A stretch of 64,000 bases of DNA, from assembly GCA_011009095.1 (NCBI GenBank), contig VTPC01090562.1, positions 236,188 through 300,187 on the forward strand, given 5' to 3'. Of this stretch, positions 11,431 through 24,403 are shown piece after piece. Every line of letters begins with the position of its first letter. Within the stretch, counting starts at the first letter, position 1. The DNA comes from Ignelater luminosus. Its lineage: Eukaryota; Arthropoda; Insecta; Coleoptera; Elateridae. The notes under the pieces were generated by a model, which saw only the letters and a program-made list of their open reading frames with translations, was not told the DNA's origin and searched no databases. The position numbers and the translations under genes are program-made.

Positions 11431-14257
11431 AATAGCTATAGACTTTCTGTTCTTATTAGTGCAGCCGCTGCTACTAATATTTATTCTAATACCTATACAA
11501 TCAAATAGATCAAACAGACTGCATACGGTAAGACTGTTATGGTTTGCAAATATGCAAAATTGTTGTGCTGCAGGAGGTCAAAACTGCAATTTGCAGCTAA
11601 GATTCCTCATATTTGCAGATGAATATCTCTTGACAATCTTGGCTTATTATATTGTTAACTTTACATTATACATACATTTATGCCATGAGAATGACCTATC
11701 TAGGTGAAATATTGTCTAACCTGAGGATACCTTAGTGCAAAACTGATCATGAAATATAAATTAAATAAAAAAATCATAAAGAAGAACTATTTTTATTTAC
11801 ATATTCATAACAATATAAAATTAAATGAGTTTAGGCCAGCTCTGAGTTTTTAAATGAAATATTACATTTTTTAAATGAAATCAACTGAACCAATTTTTAA
11901 GACAACTTAAAAGATAAACCCCCTCCTTCTAACACTAAAAAGATTGACTTAGAAATGCATTTTGGAACTTGAAATCAGAGGCGTTTTTTGGAGATATTTC
12001 ATTGTTGACGTCATCAATTCTGTGCATCAGACATCAGTAATTATAACCTCACTTCTAATAAACAACATGCACCTTGGAGGTACAACAATCTGTCTCTTTC
12101 TTATTAATTATGAACTATATTTTTTCATCTTTATTAGTTGAAGTATTGTATTAATAAACTGAAATAATCTAGAAATTAATAAAGATGAGAAATATGGCTT
12201 ATAACATAGGTGTCCGTTCGATGATTTCCAGGGGGGGGGGGGGCTGACCAACAAATTTATAATATAAGCCATATATAAATACATGCAACACATTCAACCA
12301 TAAACATATAAACATTAATTGATATCCAGGGGGGGAGGGGGCAAGCGCCCCTCCTTGCCCATAGGAGCGGACGCTCATGGCTTGTAATGAATAAGAAAGA
12401 AAGTATTCCTACAGTATGTAATTTTTATTGACTGTGTAAATTTAAAAATGAATCTGTTACCAATTGTGGTGGAAATAATGCAGAACAATTAATATTGCTG
12501 AATTTACTATTAAGGTGCTGCTTAATAATTTTAAATAAAGAAAAGTCAAAAATAAACCTTATTAATCCAGTTGTTAAATCCCAATTAGAACTTATAAATC
12601 ATGACATGAAGTTGTAAAAGTTACAAATTAGTGCTTTTAAAAGCTATAAAATATTTTAAAATAAGTAAAATGCTTTATTTTAAAACACATTGGCCATGTT
12701 TCTAAGTGTACAAACAACTGTTCGGGTACTTGAACACGGAAAATAGCGTTTTCTAATGTGATTGGAACAGGTTGATAAGTGTTTTAATACTAGCACAAAC
12801 GTTCGAACAAGCTGTGCAAATATGATTTTCATGCACCATGTAGAGAGGAGGTGCATGAGAACAGAACTGAAAACCTAACCTCATAAAATTACTTACAATT
12901 ATTACTATTGTTGCAGTCATCTTGTAATGCAGTGCAACCATATATCATAAAATGGATATTATGTGCTATAAATGTCATTATTGTAAAAATCAACTGTTAT
13001 GGGAAGATATAGCAGATCATCCATATTTTCAATCACAAATAGATAATAAAGATTAATAATATAGAAATAAATTTTTACAGTGATTTCAATAATTGTGTCA
13101 AAAATGTCTTTTGTGTATCTAGTAATAATGTAGAAAAGATTAAGAAATGGATTTTACAGCAATTATCAAAGCAATAATATCAATCTCCATTATATTTTAT
13201 TGCACTGCTGAAATGTTATACTTAATTTACAAAAGCCAATATCAAAACTAAAATAAACATCTGTCAAGTGTCAACTGCCATTTGCTACTCTAACTCGTTT
13301 TTTAATTTATTTGTTCGAACATAATATTCAGTGTTCAGGATAACCTTGCTCGAACATACCATGCAATTTATGTGTCAAATCATGCCCCTCCTCTTTTAGG
13401 GAATTGAGCATTTTTGAGGTTATCTTAAAACAAAATATCACAAATGCCATTCAACATTTTTCAATGAAATTTCATTAGCAGTTGTAAATGTAAACTTTAC
13501 ATTGGAGATTTTGGCATGCAATTCAAACAAAATATTTCAAAACCTTGAAGAGTACATTTCCTGTACTTTACGATATGTCTAAGGACATTAGGATATAATT
13601 TGAAAAGAAAGTACTGTGCTGCTACTGACACGTATGGTCACCAAGATATAAATTTAACCTGTAGTAGAATCGGTGATATAGAAACCTTAACAGTTTCCAA
13701 AATTTAGTTTGTGTTTTGCTAGAATATAATATACTAAGGTTTACACTTTTAGCATATTATGTTTCAAGTTACACACAATAAAAACAAATACCTTTGCTTC
13801 TGCAGTTTTCAATTTATGTACTTTTTTAAATTTCTTATTAAATACAAAAGCAAACTGCCACTACCTTGAAATGTACAGAGAATCCTGTATTTTCTTAGTT
13901 TTAATTGTTATTGTCTTTATATTTAAAATCATCACTATTACCATTTTTTCTTCTGCTACAACAAAACAATAAAAACAAAATATGCTACATTTTCTACTTT
14001 TTAAGTTATAATTTTGGTTAGTTTATGTATCTGACGTGTGTATCGAGAGGGAAGCATTTGTGCAAAAGTATTCTATAAATATATTTAAATAATTCACTAA
14101 AATTAGTTCAATGCACCAACATTCAAATATCAATTTTTCGTCTCTTCCATTGTATACATTAAAAATAATATACACAGGTCATAAGAATGTGGCAAGAAAA
14201 GCAGGAGTATAATTTAACGTTACAAATTAATAATTAATCTATTAATACTTCTTTTTC
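11431..14257. other. Intergenic, mostly featureless
   Basis: AT-rich sequence between the transposon cluster and the 3' end of AGBL5. It contains the G-rich repeat at 12220-12380. No open frame with recognisable content was found; 12753-12941 and 12108-12293 are chance frames. Confidence 0.5.
12220..12380. repeat. G-run-bearing interspersed repeat, copy a
   Basis: Two poly-G runs (about 12232-12243 and 12329-12341) flank an AT-rich stretch. The right part, with 'CCTTGCCCATAGGAGCGG' and 'CTCATGG', is matched at 21655-21725 by a G-run followed by 'CTTGCCCATAGAAGTGG' and 'CCCATGC'. This indicates a shared element. Confidence 0.6.
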
Positions 14258-14263
14258 TTTTAT
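14258..14263 (-). terminator. Candidate polyadenylation signal of AGBL5
   Basis: AATAAA on the minus strand, about 230 bases past the AGBL5 stop codon; the first canonical hexamer I see downstream. Confidence 0.4.
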
Positions 14264-14489
14264 TAACTTTAGGCAAAAGTTAGGCTAAATATAATACCAC
14301 CAATAAAGAGTTTATGTATATAGAAAAATCAGGTTCAACAATACTCTTTTCTTTCAAAGGAAGACTTTTCGAATTGGACCCTTTTAATTAAAATTTTACA
14401 TTTTGTAAAATTATACAAAAAAAGAATTAAACCATAAATTTTGCTAAGAGTTTTCTCCTAAAATGATTTGAGAAACTGATGAGACGCAA

Positions 14490-17400
14490 TCAGCATATGC
14501 GACACTGTCGAATGCTGATATTGTCATTGTCATTGTCATCATTGCTATCAGTGTCCTTATTATCTGCAATATCAGTTTGTGATTGGCGTACCTGAGCATG
14601 CAGGCTGGCTGAGTTTCTCAGTTTAAATCTGGCTGGTGTACATCGGGTTTCACCTAATTCATTTACACAGTGTATACGTAACCAATCACGTAAACCATTT
14701 AATGTATGGAACTGAGAATGTGGTAACCGAGTAAAAGGGTTATGCCCTGTTAAATCTAATATTGATGCTCCTAGTGCCTTGCCAACCTACACATAACAAA
14801 AAAAGTTCAATTCAAGGCTACAATTTTAAAAAGATTTTTTATTAAATGCAAACCTCTTCAAAGACATGTGGAGTATACTTTGGTGGTACATGAAGAGGAT
14901 GCAGAGCTTTTGTGCTTGTTTCTCTTATACTAGTTGGTAATGTATTTACAAGTCTTCCAGTATTATAATTACATTCTAGAGTATAACTCCTTACAAGTCC
15001 TGTAAGTTTCAAAACAGCAACTCTACCCGATCCTTCTCGACTCATTCCATCCCTTCGGTCCCTATTAAAAATATTTAAAATTATGATCTTAACAAAGATA
15101 AAACTTAAAATACTTTACCTGAGATACATATTTCGTTCCGTAAAGTTACAGGCAGTAAAATGGAAATTATGATTATTAAGGCTCATAATTTTTGGCAATA
15201 GCATGCATTCAATATTCTTTTCAAATTCTTCAAAATGATTTCCATACATAAAAATTCCTTTCTTTGAGGCATGCCCATGCATATCCAGGTACATAAATAA
15301 TCCAGACTCGTTCAAATTATAATCACCGTGTTCACATTTATTTGTTCCTGCTTCTTCTATAGCTTCATTGCTTGAAGTTTTACTCACCGATGTTCCACAA
15401 TTTCTACACATTCCTTTCCCTGTGGAAAGAGGATTGCTGTGATTAAAAGTTGGCATGATATTAGAAATTCCAGGCATTGTATCTTCAAGCTTTATAATAT
15501 TCATCTTACATTTACAGCACCAAAGTTCAGTTTTTGTGTTCTCTTCATTCTTATTATTCTCTTCTAAACTCATGTGTGAAACTTTCTTTGTTAGTTTATT
15601 GTCATTATTTAGACCTTGCCGATTATCATCTACTGATGACAAATCTTCTTCCTCATTGTCATTATCATTTAAAAACTCTGCGAGATTATCAAAATTCATA
15701 TCTTCTTTCTCAAATCCATAGTGGTAGTACCTGATTAAAGCTCTTGCTGCATAGATCGAAGGGTGATAGGTTAAGGACGGATTAAGATACATTCTATTTA
15801 GATTTACGCCTCTTGTATCTGTTCTATAGTGGCCTCTTGCAACACCATCCGGATTTAACATAGGTATAAGTTTGAAAACATATAATCTTCGAAGTTGTAC
15901 AGCTACAGGATCGTCACGATTTAATAAGAGATTCAAAAAGCCATTTAATACAAAACTTGATGGGGTTTCACCAGGATGAACGCGAGCAGATACAAAAATC
16001 ACCTACAATATTATTTTTTATAAATTGCTTAGAATTCCACTGTACATAAACATCACCTTTTTTCCAATAAATCTAAATGGTCTAGGAACATGTTGTTCTG
16101 GAAATAAATTTTTTAGTCTAGCTTCTCTCTCTGTACTAATATTGTGGTAAGATGATATGGTAATCAGATCTATTCTCCTTCCATCTAAGGAAAAGCATAA
16201 AACTTCACGATAGTAATAAATATCATCTTTAGAAAGTAACTCCATATTTACAAATCTGTTATCAACATTATTTAAGGTATTCGTCAAATCGGAAAAGGAA
16301 TATGGATATGTAAATGCAAAATACACTATACTCTGAATGTTTTCTGGTGTTCTGTATTTAAAACTTAAGGTAAATATGTTGTCATCAATCTGAAATTTAT
16401 TTATTTATTATCAGTATAGATATATATATATATATAGAGATTATGTGTTGAATATATAACCTTATTCTAAATCTATCTGAATTGTTGCGATTCAGATGAA
16501 ATACTTTTGTCTAACAGTGCTCATAAGCATGTGCTTGCAAGTTGAACCTATTAGTAATATGGTAGGTAGGTAATATATCCTGGAAAGTGTATACTATAAT
16601 CAATCTTCTAGGCACTTTAAATGTAAGTAAAGGTATATTTGTGGTGATTTGAGATGGAGGTGACGAAAGACCATATTTGGCACATTATGTTTTATAAATT
16701 TAATAAAGGCCACAATGTAACAGTAGTAACTAACAATATACACAAAGTTTATGATGATGCATCTTTAGTATCTGTGTTGGTTCCAACAATTTTGATCTGG
16801 AGACTACAGCCTCAAAGATAGACCATGTGAAGGGTGTCCAGTAGAATTTGATAAAGGCCTTTAGCAAACAACAGTGGAGCATAACCCATCAATAACTATT
16901 GAACAACTTGCAGAAATGCTTACTGCCTCACATTCTACTGTCCACCACCATTTGAAACGTATTGGTAAGGCAATGGTTATCACCAAGAGACGTTCCCCAA
17001 CCCAACCTAGAGGGTTGCATCATGTAAGGTATTGTTCTGTATTTGGTGAGATTCGGCGGAAATTATTCATTTTGAACTGCTGAATCTAAACAAGACCATC
17101 ACTGCTAACCTCTATTGTGCTCAATGGGAATGTTTGAAAGCGGCACTTGAAAAGGCATTATTTTCCATCGAGACCAAGGCATATTATCCAACACTCTCCA
17201 ATTAGCATTTGTTTCTATTTTACAACACTTTTTGGTTAGCAAAAATATGGTGAACGTCAATGAACCTATTTCAAGAAAGACATCAAAAATTTACTTAAAT
17301 GCTGGAAAACCATATTATCAAAAATGATGGCAAATATATTATTGAATAAAAACAAATAACTCCTTGTTTTTATTTGAACCTAATGTTGAAAAAAACCTGC

Positions 17401-20109
17401 ATTACTTGAGAGATGATCCGATATAGTTCCATTTTTGAATTTAGACCCGTTTAGGATTATTCTGACTGCATAAGTCCACTAAAACTTTAAATCTTCTATT
17501 TCCCTTTAGAAATAAGATAATTTCGTTTTTAGCAAATATCTAGTAAGCCGTGAACTTTTTTGAAAAAACAAAAGCATAAGTAAACTGATCTCCAAAATAG
17601 CCAAATCTTTTCTAATTTAACCGATTTTGTATCTCTTACAATTTCTGAGATCCCAATAGTGAGCATCGAAATTGGGACACACTGTATATTATGCCAGCCA
17701 TAAATGTGTACTCGTTAATTGTGTTGCTGTATGCATCCTTTTCCTATTCATTTATGTTTAGAAAGATAAATGATGCAGGCATTATAAAACGGTTACCTGC
17801 CTGCCAAGTGTCAACCGACCACGGTTTGCAATATAAGTCAAATAAAATAAGTTGCAAAAAGAAATAAAAAAAGATTTAATACATTTAAATGTTGTTGTTT
17901 ACAGCTTAACATGTCAAGCATTTCAGCTAATATGCAGATGAAATAAACAAATGAAATTGTTTAACATAAAAATAATTTCTAATTTGAGCTTTCTCGACGA
18001 CCATGATGCAGTGTGCAGAGTCCCTTACTTCCACTACAGACAACAGTCATTTCTTAACTAGAACTGTATGCTAAATCAGCGGTTGCCAACCTTTTAGATA
18101 ATGGGGACCACTAAATTCACAATTTAAAATTTCGCGGACCACTAACATAATTTTTAAAGGTACGAATTAATACGAACATTGAGTATTCAGCGAATTTAAA
18201 TAATATCTGAATTTCTTTGTGGACCATTAAAATTACCTTATGGACCACCAGTTGCCGACCGCTGCACTAAAGCACTTAATCCTAAAGGGGTCTATATTTA
18301 AAAATTGAAACTTTAATTAAGTAGTCCTTATTATAGAGGGGCATAAGAACCATAAGGTTTAGCAGTTGACTACTGGTGCATTTACCCTATACAGGGTGTC
18401 ATCAAATTGGACCATTAAAGTTTAATCACATATTGTTTTGGCTTAGAATAAGGCAAGAAGTACAAACTTATACCTGTCTTTGCTTCCTTATCTAGGTATC
18501 TAGGTATACACTTTTCACAGGTGACAGTTTCCTTGAGGGGTAATTGTTAGTAATATCAAAACTTTATTACCCTTATTTTGAAATCTTGGAGCAAGAAAAA
18601 CATTTTATAACGAATACATTTTCTGAGAATTCAATAATAAAGAACTCTTCTATTTGTTACATATCTTTCCTAAACACACTATATATGATTTTAATAACTA
18701 TTATTTGTTCAGCAACCTATAGATTGGTCCACAAAATTATGCCCAAAGCATGTGCTCAGCTATGGGATACTAAACTTATGATATGATATGGCTCATTGAT
18801 ATCAAAAGTCAAAAACATACAGGATTTCAAGCAATATAAAATACAGCGTCATCAAAGTATGTCAAAACCTCATCAAAGTGATAATTTCCAAATGTGATTG
18901 AGGATCATTGTTTTTCATATTGCTGTAGTGTATCAAGAATTCAGAATTCCACTACAGGTTGTTTTATATCACATATTAAAGTACATGCTAAGGTACAAAC
19001 AACATTCAAATTTTGGATTCCACAATGCTCGTGTCCATGAACTGTAACCCCGCTGACACATTACCAGCAGCAGTGATTAGGCGCTGTCAGTAACTACTTG
19101 TTTCCAAACAAGTGCTGCTAACTATCCAACAATCTTCTGCTGTCAATGCGACCACTTGCTGGTTGCTTGTGGATACAGTGATTGAAGTGTGAAAAATGCA
19201 AAAAAATGCGATATCATATATATTGCATTTTACATTTATATTTGTTAAGTAAATAGATAGTACAGTAATAATTTCTTTTTTTAAATGTAAGGTTATATAA
19301 ACATGTCATTCATAAAAATTTATAAAGGCACTGAATGAGAACTAACAAGTGTTCAAAAAGGCTTTCAGTTTTGGTTGGCTGTACTTATTAACTTGAGTCA
19401 TATAATTTTAATTTTCTTTAATTTTATGTGACATTTTGGGGTTAGAAGAAAAATGCTGCACTTGGTAGACATATTTATCCGCCCAGAACTGAAAGATTTT
19501 TTAGACACTTTTGTGTTTTCTATTATCACCAACAAACATCAATTTTGACAATTCAGATAGATTTAAGTTTCTTTAAAAAACAATGTAGAAACTTACTGTG
19601 TATGTAGGCTTTTCTCGCACTCTTTCCCACTGTGTTTTTCCAGGTATGATTCGATAAACAGGGGCCATACCTTGACTGTACATTTTTGCTTGACGATTTA
19701 AATCTACCATGTTTAACTTTACTAGAAGTCCCGGAGAATTTGCTGTTTTTCATTTTTAATAATAAATAAGTAAATAACAATCATTTAAGTAGCTAATCAG
19801 TACTAACCTCGTATACCAAAATAAAACCATGTTCGATTAGCATTTTCAAACTCAGTTCCATAACAATCTGGTTTTGTCCAAATATTAAATTCTACATCTG
19901 GTATTTCTGGAACCACCGAACGGCCAGTGTTACTTGCCGGAGTGACAGCTGTAAAATATATTAATAAATGAATTTAGAAAAATATAAAAATCAATATTAA
20001 CTTGTATACCTGATTCATTTGGAGGTACATATTCAACTTTAGCTAAGTTTGCTGAATCAAAATTGGAGAAGAATTCAAAGCCGGCACGCTCTACATCTAG
20101 ATCGTCCAT
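14490..20109 (-). CDS. AGBL5: Cytosolic carboxypeptidase 5-like tubulin deglutamylase (AGBL5/CCP5), seven exons, 702 aa
   Basis: M14D zinc carboxypeptidase; CCP5 enzymes remove glutamate branch points and tails from tubulin. Coding exons, 5' to 3': 20109-20010, 19948-19808, 19742-19597, 16389-16057, 16002-15119, 15061-14854, 14786-14490. All junctions are GT-AG and the phases sum to 2109 bases with one stop. Residues 1-160 are the CCP N-terminal domain ('NIWTKPDC', '[10 protein letters not shown]', 'MYSQGMAP'). The peptidase follows: zinc ligands H249 and E252 in 'RVHPGE', N309-R310 in 'GVNLNRMY', the third histidine in '[11 protein letters not shown]' (about 482), and catalytic E564 in '[11 protein letters not shown]'. 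An acidic insert (about 338-400) and a cysteine cluster (C402, C403, C405, C439, C442) lie between the two halves, where vertebrate CCP5 also has an insert. The tail is Asp/Asn-rich. Intron 3 (3.2 kb) is loaded with transposons; intron 4 is 54 bp. Confidence 0.95.
16654..17349 (+). pseudogene. Degenerate mariner transposase inside AGBL5 intron 3
   Basis: The element lies antisense to its host gene. It starts with '[16 protein letters not shown]', the usual mariner N-terminus, then breaks. It resumes with a helix-turn-helix ('[15 protein letters not shown]', '[14 protein letters not shown]') in the frame 16874-17083. It then jumps to the later part of the transposase ('[11 protein letters not shown]', 'ALEKALFS') and ends at a C-terminus matching 'NDGKYIIE'. 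The central catalytic region is deleted and several stops are present. Terminal inverted repeats are not clear. It cannot be active. Confidence 0.85.
18077..18264. mobile_element. Short hAT-type MITE in AGBL5 intron 3
   Basis: A 188-bp element with ends 'CAGCGGTTGCCAACC' and, on the other strand, 'CAGCGGTCGGCAACTGG'. This is the widespread hAT terminus of the CAGNGGTT-CCAACC form. The interior repeats 'GGACCACTAA' and 'GGACCA', also typical. The flanking 8-mers (TGCTAAAT and CACTAAAG) agree in part, so the target duplication is old. Confidence 0.75.
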
Positions 20110-21654
20110 TCCTTTTCAATGGAGAAAAATTGTGTGGTTGTTTCCCATTTTACTGTAGCAAAAAAGCCTGCAGTGTCTGTAAAGAAGTTGCCGATCAATT
20201 TTCATAATGTTGTTTGCCAACTTTTGACCTAGACCGTTTTTCTAATAAAATTTGGCATGCAAAGAATCCTAAAGTAATAAGGTTTTTAAATATAGCTCTA
20301 AAAGTAGGTAAATCGTGACAAGGAGTAATGTTGTCTATTGATAAAGATCAAATAAACATAAAATAGACTTTGACACTTCATAAATCAGGTTGGTTTTGTT
20401 CAGGTTGAGGTTAAAGTAATTTATTTTCTTCGATAAACGATACCGTGTATTGCAGATACTATTGAATTATATAAAACGTCGGATTGAGTAGAATCTGCCA
20501 GGTGTTAACATTATTTGAAATGTAAATTAATAAAAATTGACAACTTCTTACTTAAAAACACCACTTTCACTCATCAGTTTCTCAGCTGGCTTTTGTTTTG
20601 ATGATGAAATTCTGACAGTGGCATAAGCAATTGTCAGCGATACCAAACATGTAATTATTTGTGTTACATCATCTCTTTTTTAACATTTTTTAGAACTCTG
20701 TTTTGAATTTGCGACGTCACAAATATTTTCCTTTTACGTATACCTCAAATATTTTAGAAAAATTCCTTTACGATCATCATAAATTCTGGTGCATTAAAAT
20801 ATATTAAGATAATATTTATGTTATATTTTATGGAATGAATTCTTTTTTTAACTTTATGTAAAAGTCGACATATTTTCAAACTATTAAATTACCAATTCAA
20901 ATCATATTGTAAGAATCTAAAATAAACTTTCTTACCATTCCTACTTCTCTGTGTGTAGATACACAGACAAAATGAATACTTGATTTCATGCTTTATGCAT
21001 AAACTTTAGCAATAAAATAAACATTTCGTTAGTTAATAAAAATCTAATAAAAAAAAAATAAAATAAATAGGTAGGATTACATATGTTAAGGCGGTTAAGG
21101 TCATTATTATTATAAAAATTCTGAAAAGTAGAAACAATGATAAGATACATTTAAGTTTTAAACTGCTTCTATTCAATGGCGTTTTGTTCTGAATTTGATA
21201 TTATATCAACATCACATTAAAAACATATGTAATATTTACGAATAAACAGTTTAAAATGATTTGATTGTTGAAAGCATGATCAATGAAATACGCAAAATAA
21301 ATTTTCAATAGAAATAAATTTAAAATAACTCTATACTAGCCCTATAACGAGTTACTGACTTTATAAAAATTAAGTGAAGATATCTAGAAGCATTTGTTGC
21401 AGGTGTTGACATCGGAACATATTCATTCATTAGCTTTACTTACTGGAGTCACGTTTATTATTTGAGTGCAAGTGTGGAATGCTATTTATTATCAACATTA
21501 TCGAAACCTTATTAAAATTATGTACGTATATTCTTGTATATGCTTCCAACTTTATTTTTCTTTTACCAGCTTTGGTAATTATTTTATATTTATTTTCTTA
21601 TCATTATTTTCACTTCTCTTTGTTTATGATTATGAATATAATACAGTCAACTTG
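20110..21654. other. Upstream region of AGBL5, no other gene seen
   Basis: Includes the 5' untranslated region and promoter of AGBL5, but no core promoter element stands out. The remainder is AT-rich single-copy-looking sequence. The frame 21466-21684 runs into a repeat and is not credible. Confidence 0.45.
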
Positions 21655-21725
21655 ATACATGGGGGGTGGGAAATAGGCGGATGACCCCTTCTTGCCCATA
21701 GAAGTGGTTGCCCATGCTATCTTCT
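21655..21725. repeat. G-run-bearing interspersed repeat, copy b
   Basis: Contains 'ATGGGGGGTGGG' followed by 'CTTGCCCATAGAAGTGG', matching the right half of the element at 12220-12380. Confidence 0.55.
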
Positions 21726-21789
21726 ACCATGGTTCAAAAAAAGTTATAAAGATATTTCAACCAAACTGTTGACTATATAGGCAAGAATA

Positions 21790-22075
21790 AATACGTTTTA
21801 CCAGCGTATAGTGATTACTGATTAAACAAGTAAACCAAATTTTACAAAAAGCGGGAAAAGAGTTCGGAAACAAAACCACAGAATTCTGTAACAAAACGTT
21901 GATATTGGATGATATTTTTGCATTTCTATAATAGATGTCACGATGAGTAAAAGTAGTGACATCTGATCGAACATATCCGTATTATCGCCTAACTATTAGT
22001 TGAAGGTTATCAGACGGCGTTTGAAAAGAACAGAGAATTTTTAGTGAGTTTGGTTTACTTTTTAATAAACGTTGC
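21790..22075 (+). repeat. Interspersed repeat family 2, copy c
   Basis: Third copy of the family at 1118-1590 and 2908-3400, with 'CCAGCGTATAGTGATTA', 'ACAAAAAGCGGGAAA' and 'ATAATAGATGTCACGA'. The middle is shorter: the two halves that lie about 250-350 bp apart in the other copies are nearly adjacent here. Confidence 0.7.
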
Positions 22076-22489
22076 GTTATACACGAACAAAAAGCGATAC
22101 ACGGAAGCGAAACTATTGATGTTATTTCGGTGTGCATGTCTACCGGGAATGTCACGAAGTGTTAAAAGCTAGTTAAAAGAATTATAACTCCATTAATTTA
22201 AAATTGTTAAACAATGCATGGTAATAAATCTTTATCAAGAAATATTTTACCGCAAGTGAAAATACACAAACTTAAGCTTTATTTGCATTAAAATATTTCC
22301 TGAAAAAAACTTCGATGGTTTTTTAATTCTTCCTATTTGTTCGCCATGCACGCAAGTATTATTTCAAAGTAGCATATATTTTAGATGCTGTGATTAGCTA
22401 TGAGTAATTAAAAATGACATTGCTGGCATACATGCGTACTCAGAAGAGAAGAATGATCAACATTAACATTATAGTACAAGAGCCATTGT

Positions 22490-23130
22490 CAGAAAAAGAA
22501 GACCTGAATCCTAACTTTCTGGCTTTGCTACACATCGACATAGAAAGGTATCTAGGTATTCTGGTGAAAATTTCAAAGAGCTAGGTGTGGGCATGCGCTA
22601 GTAGTGGAAATGATGAAAAAATCTGGTTTTTCCACGAATCCAAACTATCTGGCGTTTATAAATTTTCGTAAAGTGGCAAAATACAAGTACTTTGGTGAAA
22701 CCGCCAGAACGCTAGACATGGGCGGTTCCATATGAAACACGAAAACCCGTAAACGGAAAATGTCACTTATCGTACCCAATCCTAACCACTTGAAACTTGC
22801 GTCATTTTATCAGTCTTTTTATCCTAATTCTTAAAATCAAAACGCCAGAAAGACCAGTGTAATATTTGTTTCTTTAATTTTATGCGAAAAAGTTCACTTT
22901 TTTCATAGTTTTTTCTAGATTTTTAAAAAATCATAACAATATGCTTAAACTGTATATTAAGACTTGAAAATTTGGTTGCGTATTATTGAAAGTTTGTTCA
23001 ATACGAATTTCGGAATGCTAGAAAGGTACGCCTCTCCCTATGGCCAAGGGTGCCCATTCATTTGCAAAATTTCATTCCCCAGATTGCCTTAAATCCGTAT
23101 AGACCTGAATGGGTCCTGCACTCTTGGTTC
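22490..23130 (+). repeat. Interspersed repeat family 4, copy a
   Basis: 22490-22880 matches the minus strand of 59330-59745, with 'AAGTACTTTGGTGAAA', 'GCTAGACATGGGCGGTTCC' and 'AATGTCACTT' shared. 22885-23130 matches the plus strand of 59020-59260, including 'GGTGCCCATTCATTTGC'. The two halves are therefore joined differently in the two copies, which suggests a fold-back element that has recombined between its own arms. The frame 23050-23238 starts in it and is not credible. Confidence 0.7.
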
Positions 23131-23899
23131 AGACTGACTTTGAAAGAAACATTTATTATAGGTGTATGTTTATTAATTATTATATTAGGTACACTGTTTG
23201 TTACATTACTTATTGTTTGCTATTATTATGTTGTTTAGGTCGTATGCTTTATCATGGTGGTAACTCAGAATTCTAGAAGTGTTTATTATTTATCTACTTT
23301 TGAATAAATTGTTTAAATATTCTAAATTATGTTTAATGTGGAAATTGATCTAATTTTTAAATTTCGTTATTTCTATCATGTCAACAGATAAGTCGGTATT
23401 AATATTGTCTTGTTTTATGACTTGTCAGTCAGAGTCAGCTTCTTTGGCAGTATCTTACCAGGGTAAGTAATTTCTGCTGAATCCACAACTTTACCGAAAA
23501 GTAAATTCTATCACTGAGAAACATCATTATCTACTACCCCGTATAGTCCATCAGCTGGGGAGATTGGCAGGTAAGCAACGAAATCTGGTTATAACCAGTT
23601 GCGTATAGAAAAGGAAAGTTGTTCGTACAACTACATTTACAACTCCACATGGACATTATCAATATAAAAGAGTTCCATTTGGGTTAACCAATACCCCAGA
23701 GGTATTCTAGAGAGCCATAGATGAAATTCTAAGATTTACATTTGCTATAGTATATTAGACGGTGTTCTAATAGTTTCCAAAGGCATATACGAAAGCTTAG
23801 AACGACTAGAAACTGTGCTAAAGACCATTAGGTCAGTAGAGCCTTATTGTTCCGACACTTTTTTACTTTGCACTTTAAGCAGTTTTTAGTTGTCAATTA

Positions 23900-24078
23900 G
23901 AGATCCCGCAAACATTCATAGTCATGACCATGCTGCTGCGCGAAGGCGGAGTTAAAATTGGGGAAAGGGAACTGGCGAACGAATGAAAGTTAGCGAGTGC
24001 ATATTACTTGCCGCGGAAGGGGTAAAGGAACGAATTTTAGTCTTCTGCGCCGTGGTCCTGAGTTTTTGCGGGATCTCT
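23900..24078. mobile_element. Short TIR element (MITE) with AGAGATCCCGCAAA ends
   Basis: Starts with 'AGAGATCCCGCAAA' and ends with 'TTTGCGGGATCTCT', an inverted repeat of 14 bases. It is about 180 bp and clearly GC-richer than its surroundings, and sits inside the gypsy remnant. No target duplication could be fixed. Confidence 0.65.
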
Positions 24079-24403
24079 ACCTAACTGACAGACGTTATTT
24101 TTAGTGCGATGCGTTACAATAGATTAAATATGGGACCCTGGGTGATAAAACACACCTAGTGTGTCAAAATATCGAATTCAAATGTACAAACCATCTAATA
24201 ACGCCGAATTGAAGTTGATAACTGTAAATGCATTTTTCTCTACCTAACTGACAGACGTTATTTTTAGTGCGATGCGGTACAATAGATTAAATATGCGACC
24301 CTGGATGATAAAACACACTTAGTGTGTCAAAATATCGAATTCGAATGTATAAACCATCTGACAACGCCGAATTGAAGTTGATAACTGTAAATGCATTTTT
24401 CTC
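24074..24403 (+). repeat. Tandem duplication, 163-bp period, two copies, of a TIR-element end
   Basis: 24074-24240 and 24237-24403 are the same sequence at a 163-base offset, with about ten differences. Each unit carries 'GACAGACGTTATTTTTAGTG', 'ACCCTGG(G/A)TGATAAAACA', the palindrome-like 'CACCTAGTGTGTCAAAAT' (CACTTAGTG in copy 2) and 'GAAGTTGATAACTG'. The second unit runs into the matching right end ('TTTTGACACACTAGGTGTG', 24414-24432), so a complete element is followed back by an extra left half. Confidence 0.85.

Noticed and set aside
15455..15734. Two plus-strand frames opposite AGBL5 exon 5
   Set aside because: Antisense of the acidic insert; the sense strand has full homology and splice support.
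19553..19780. 75-codon minus-strand frame in the AGBL5 N-terminal region
   Set aside because: Wrong frame over exon 3; the correct frame gives the CCP motif MYSQGMAP and fits the splice phases.
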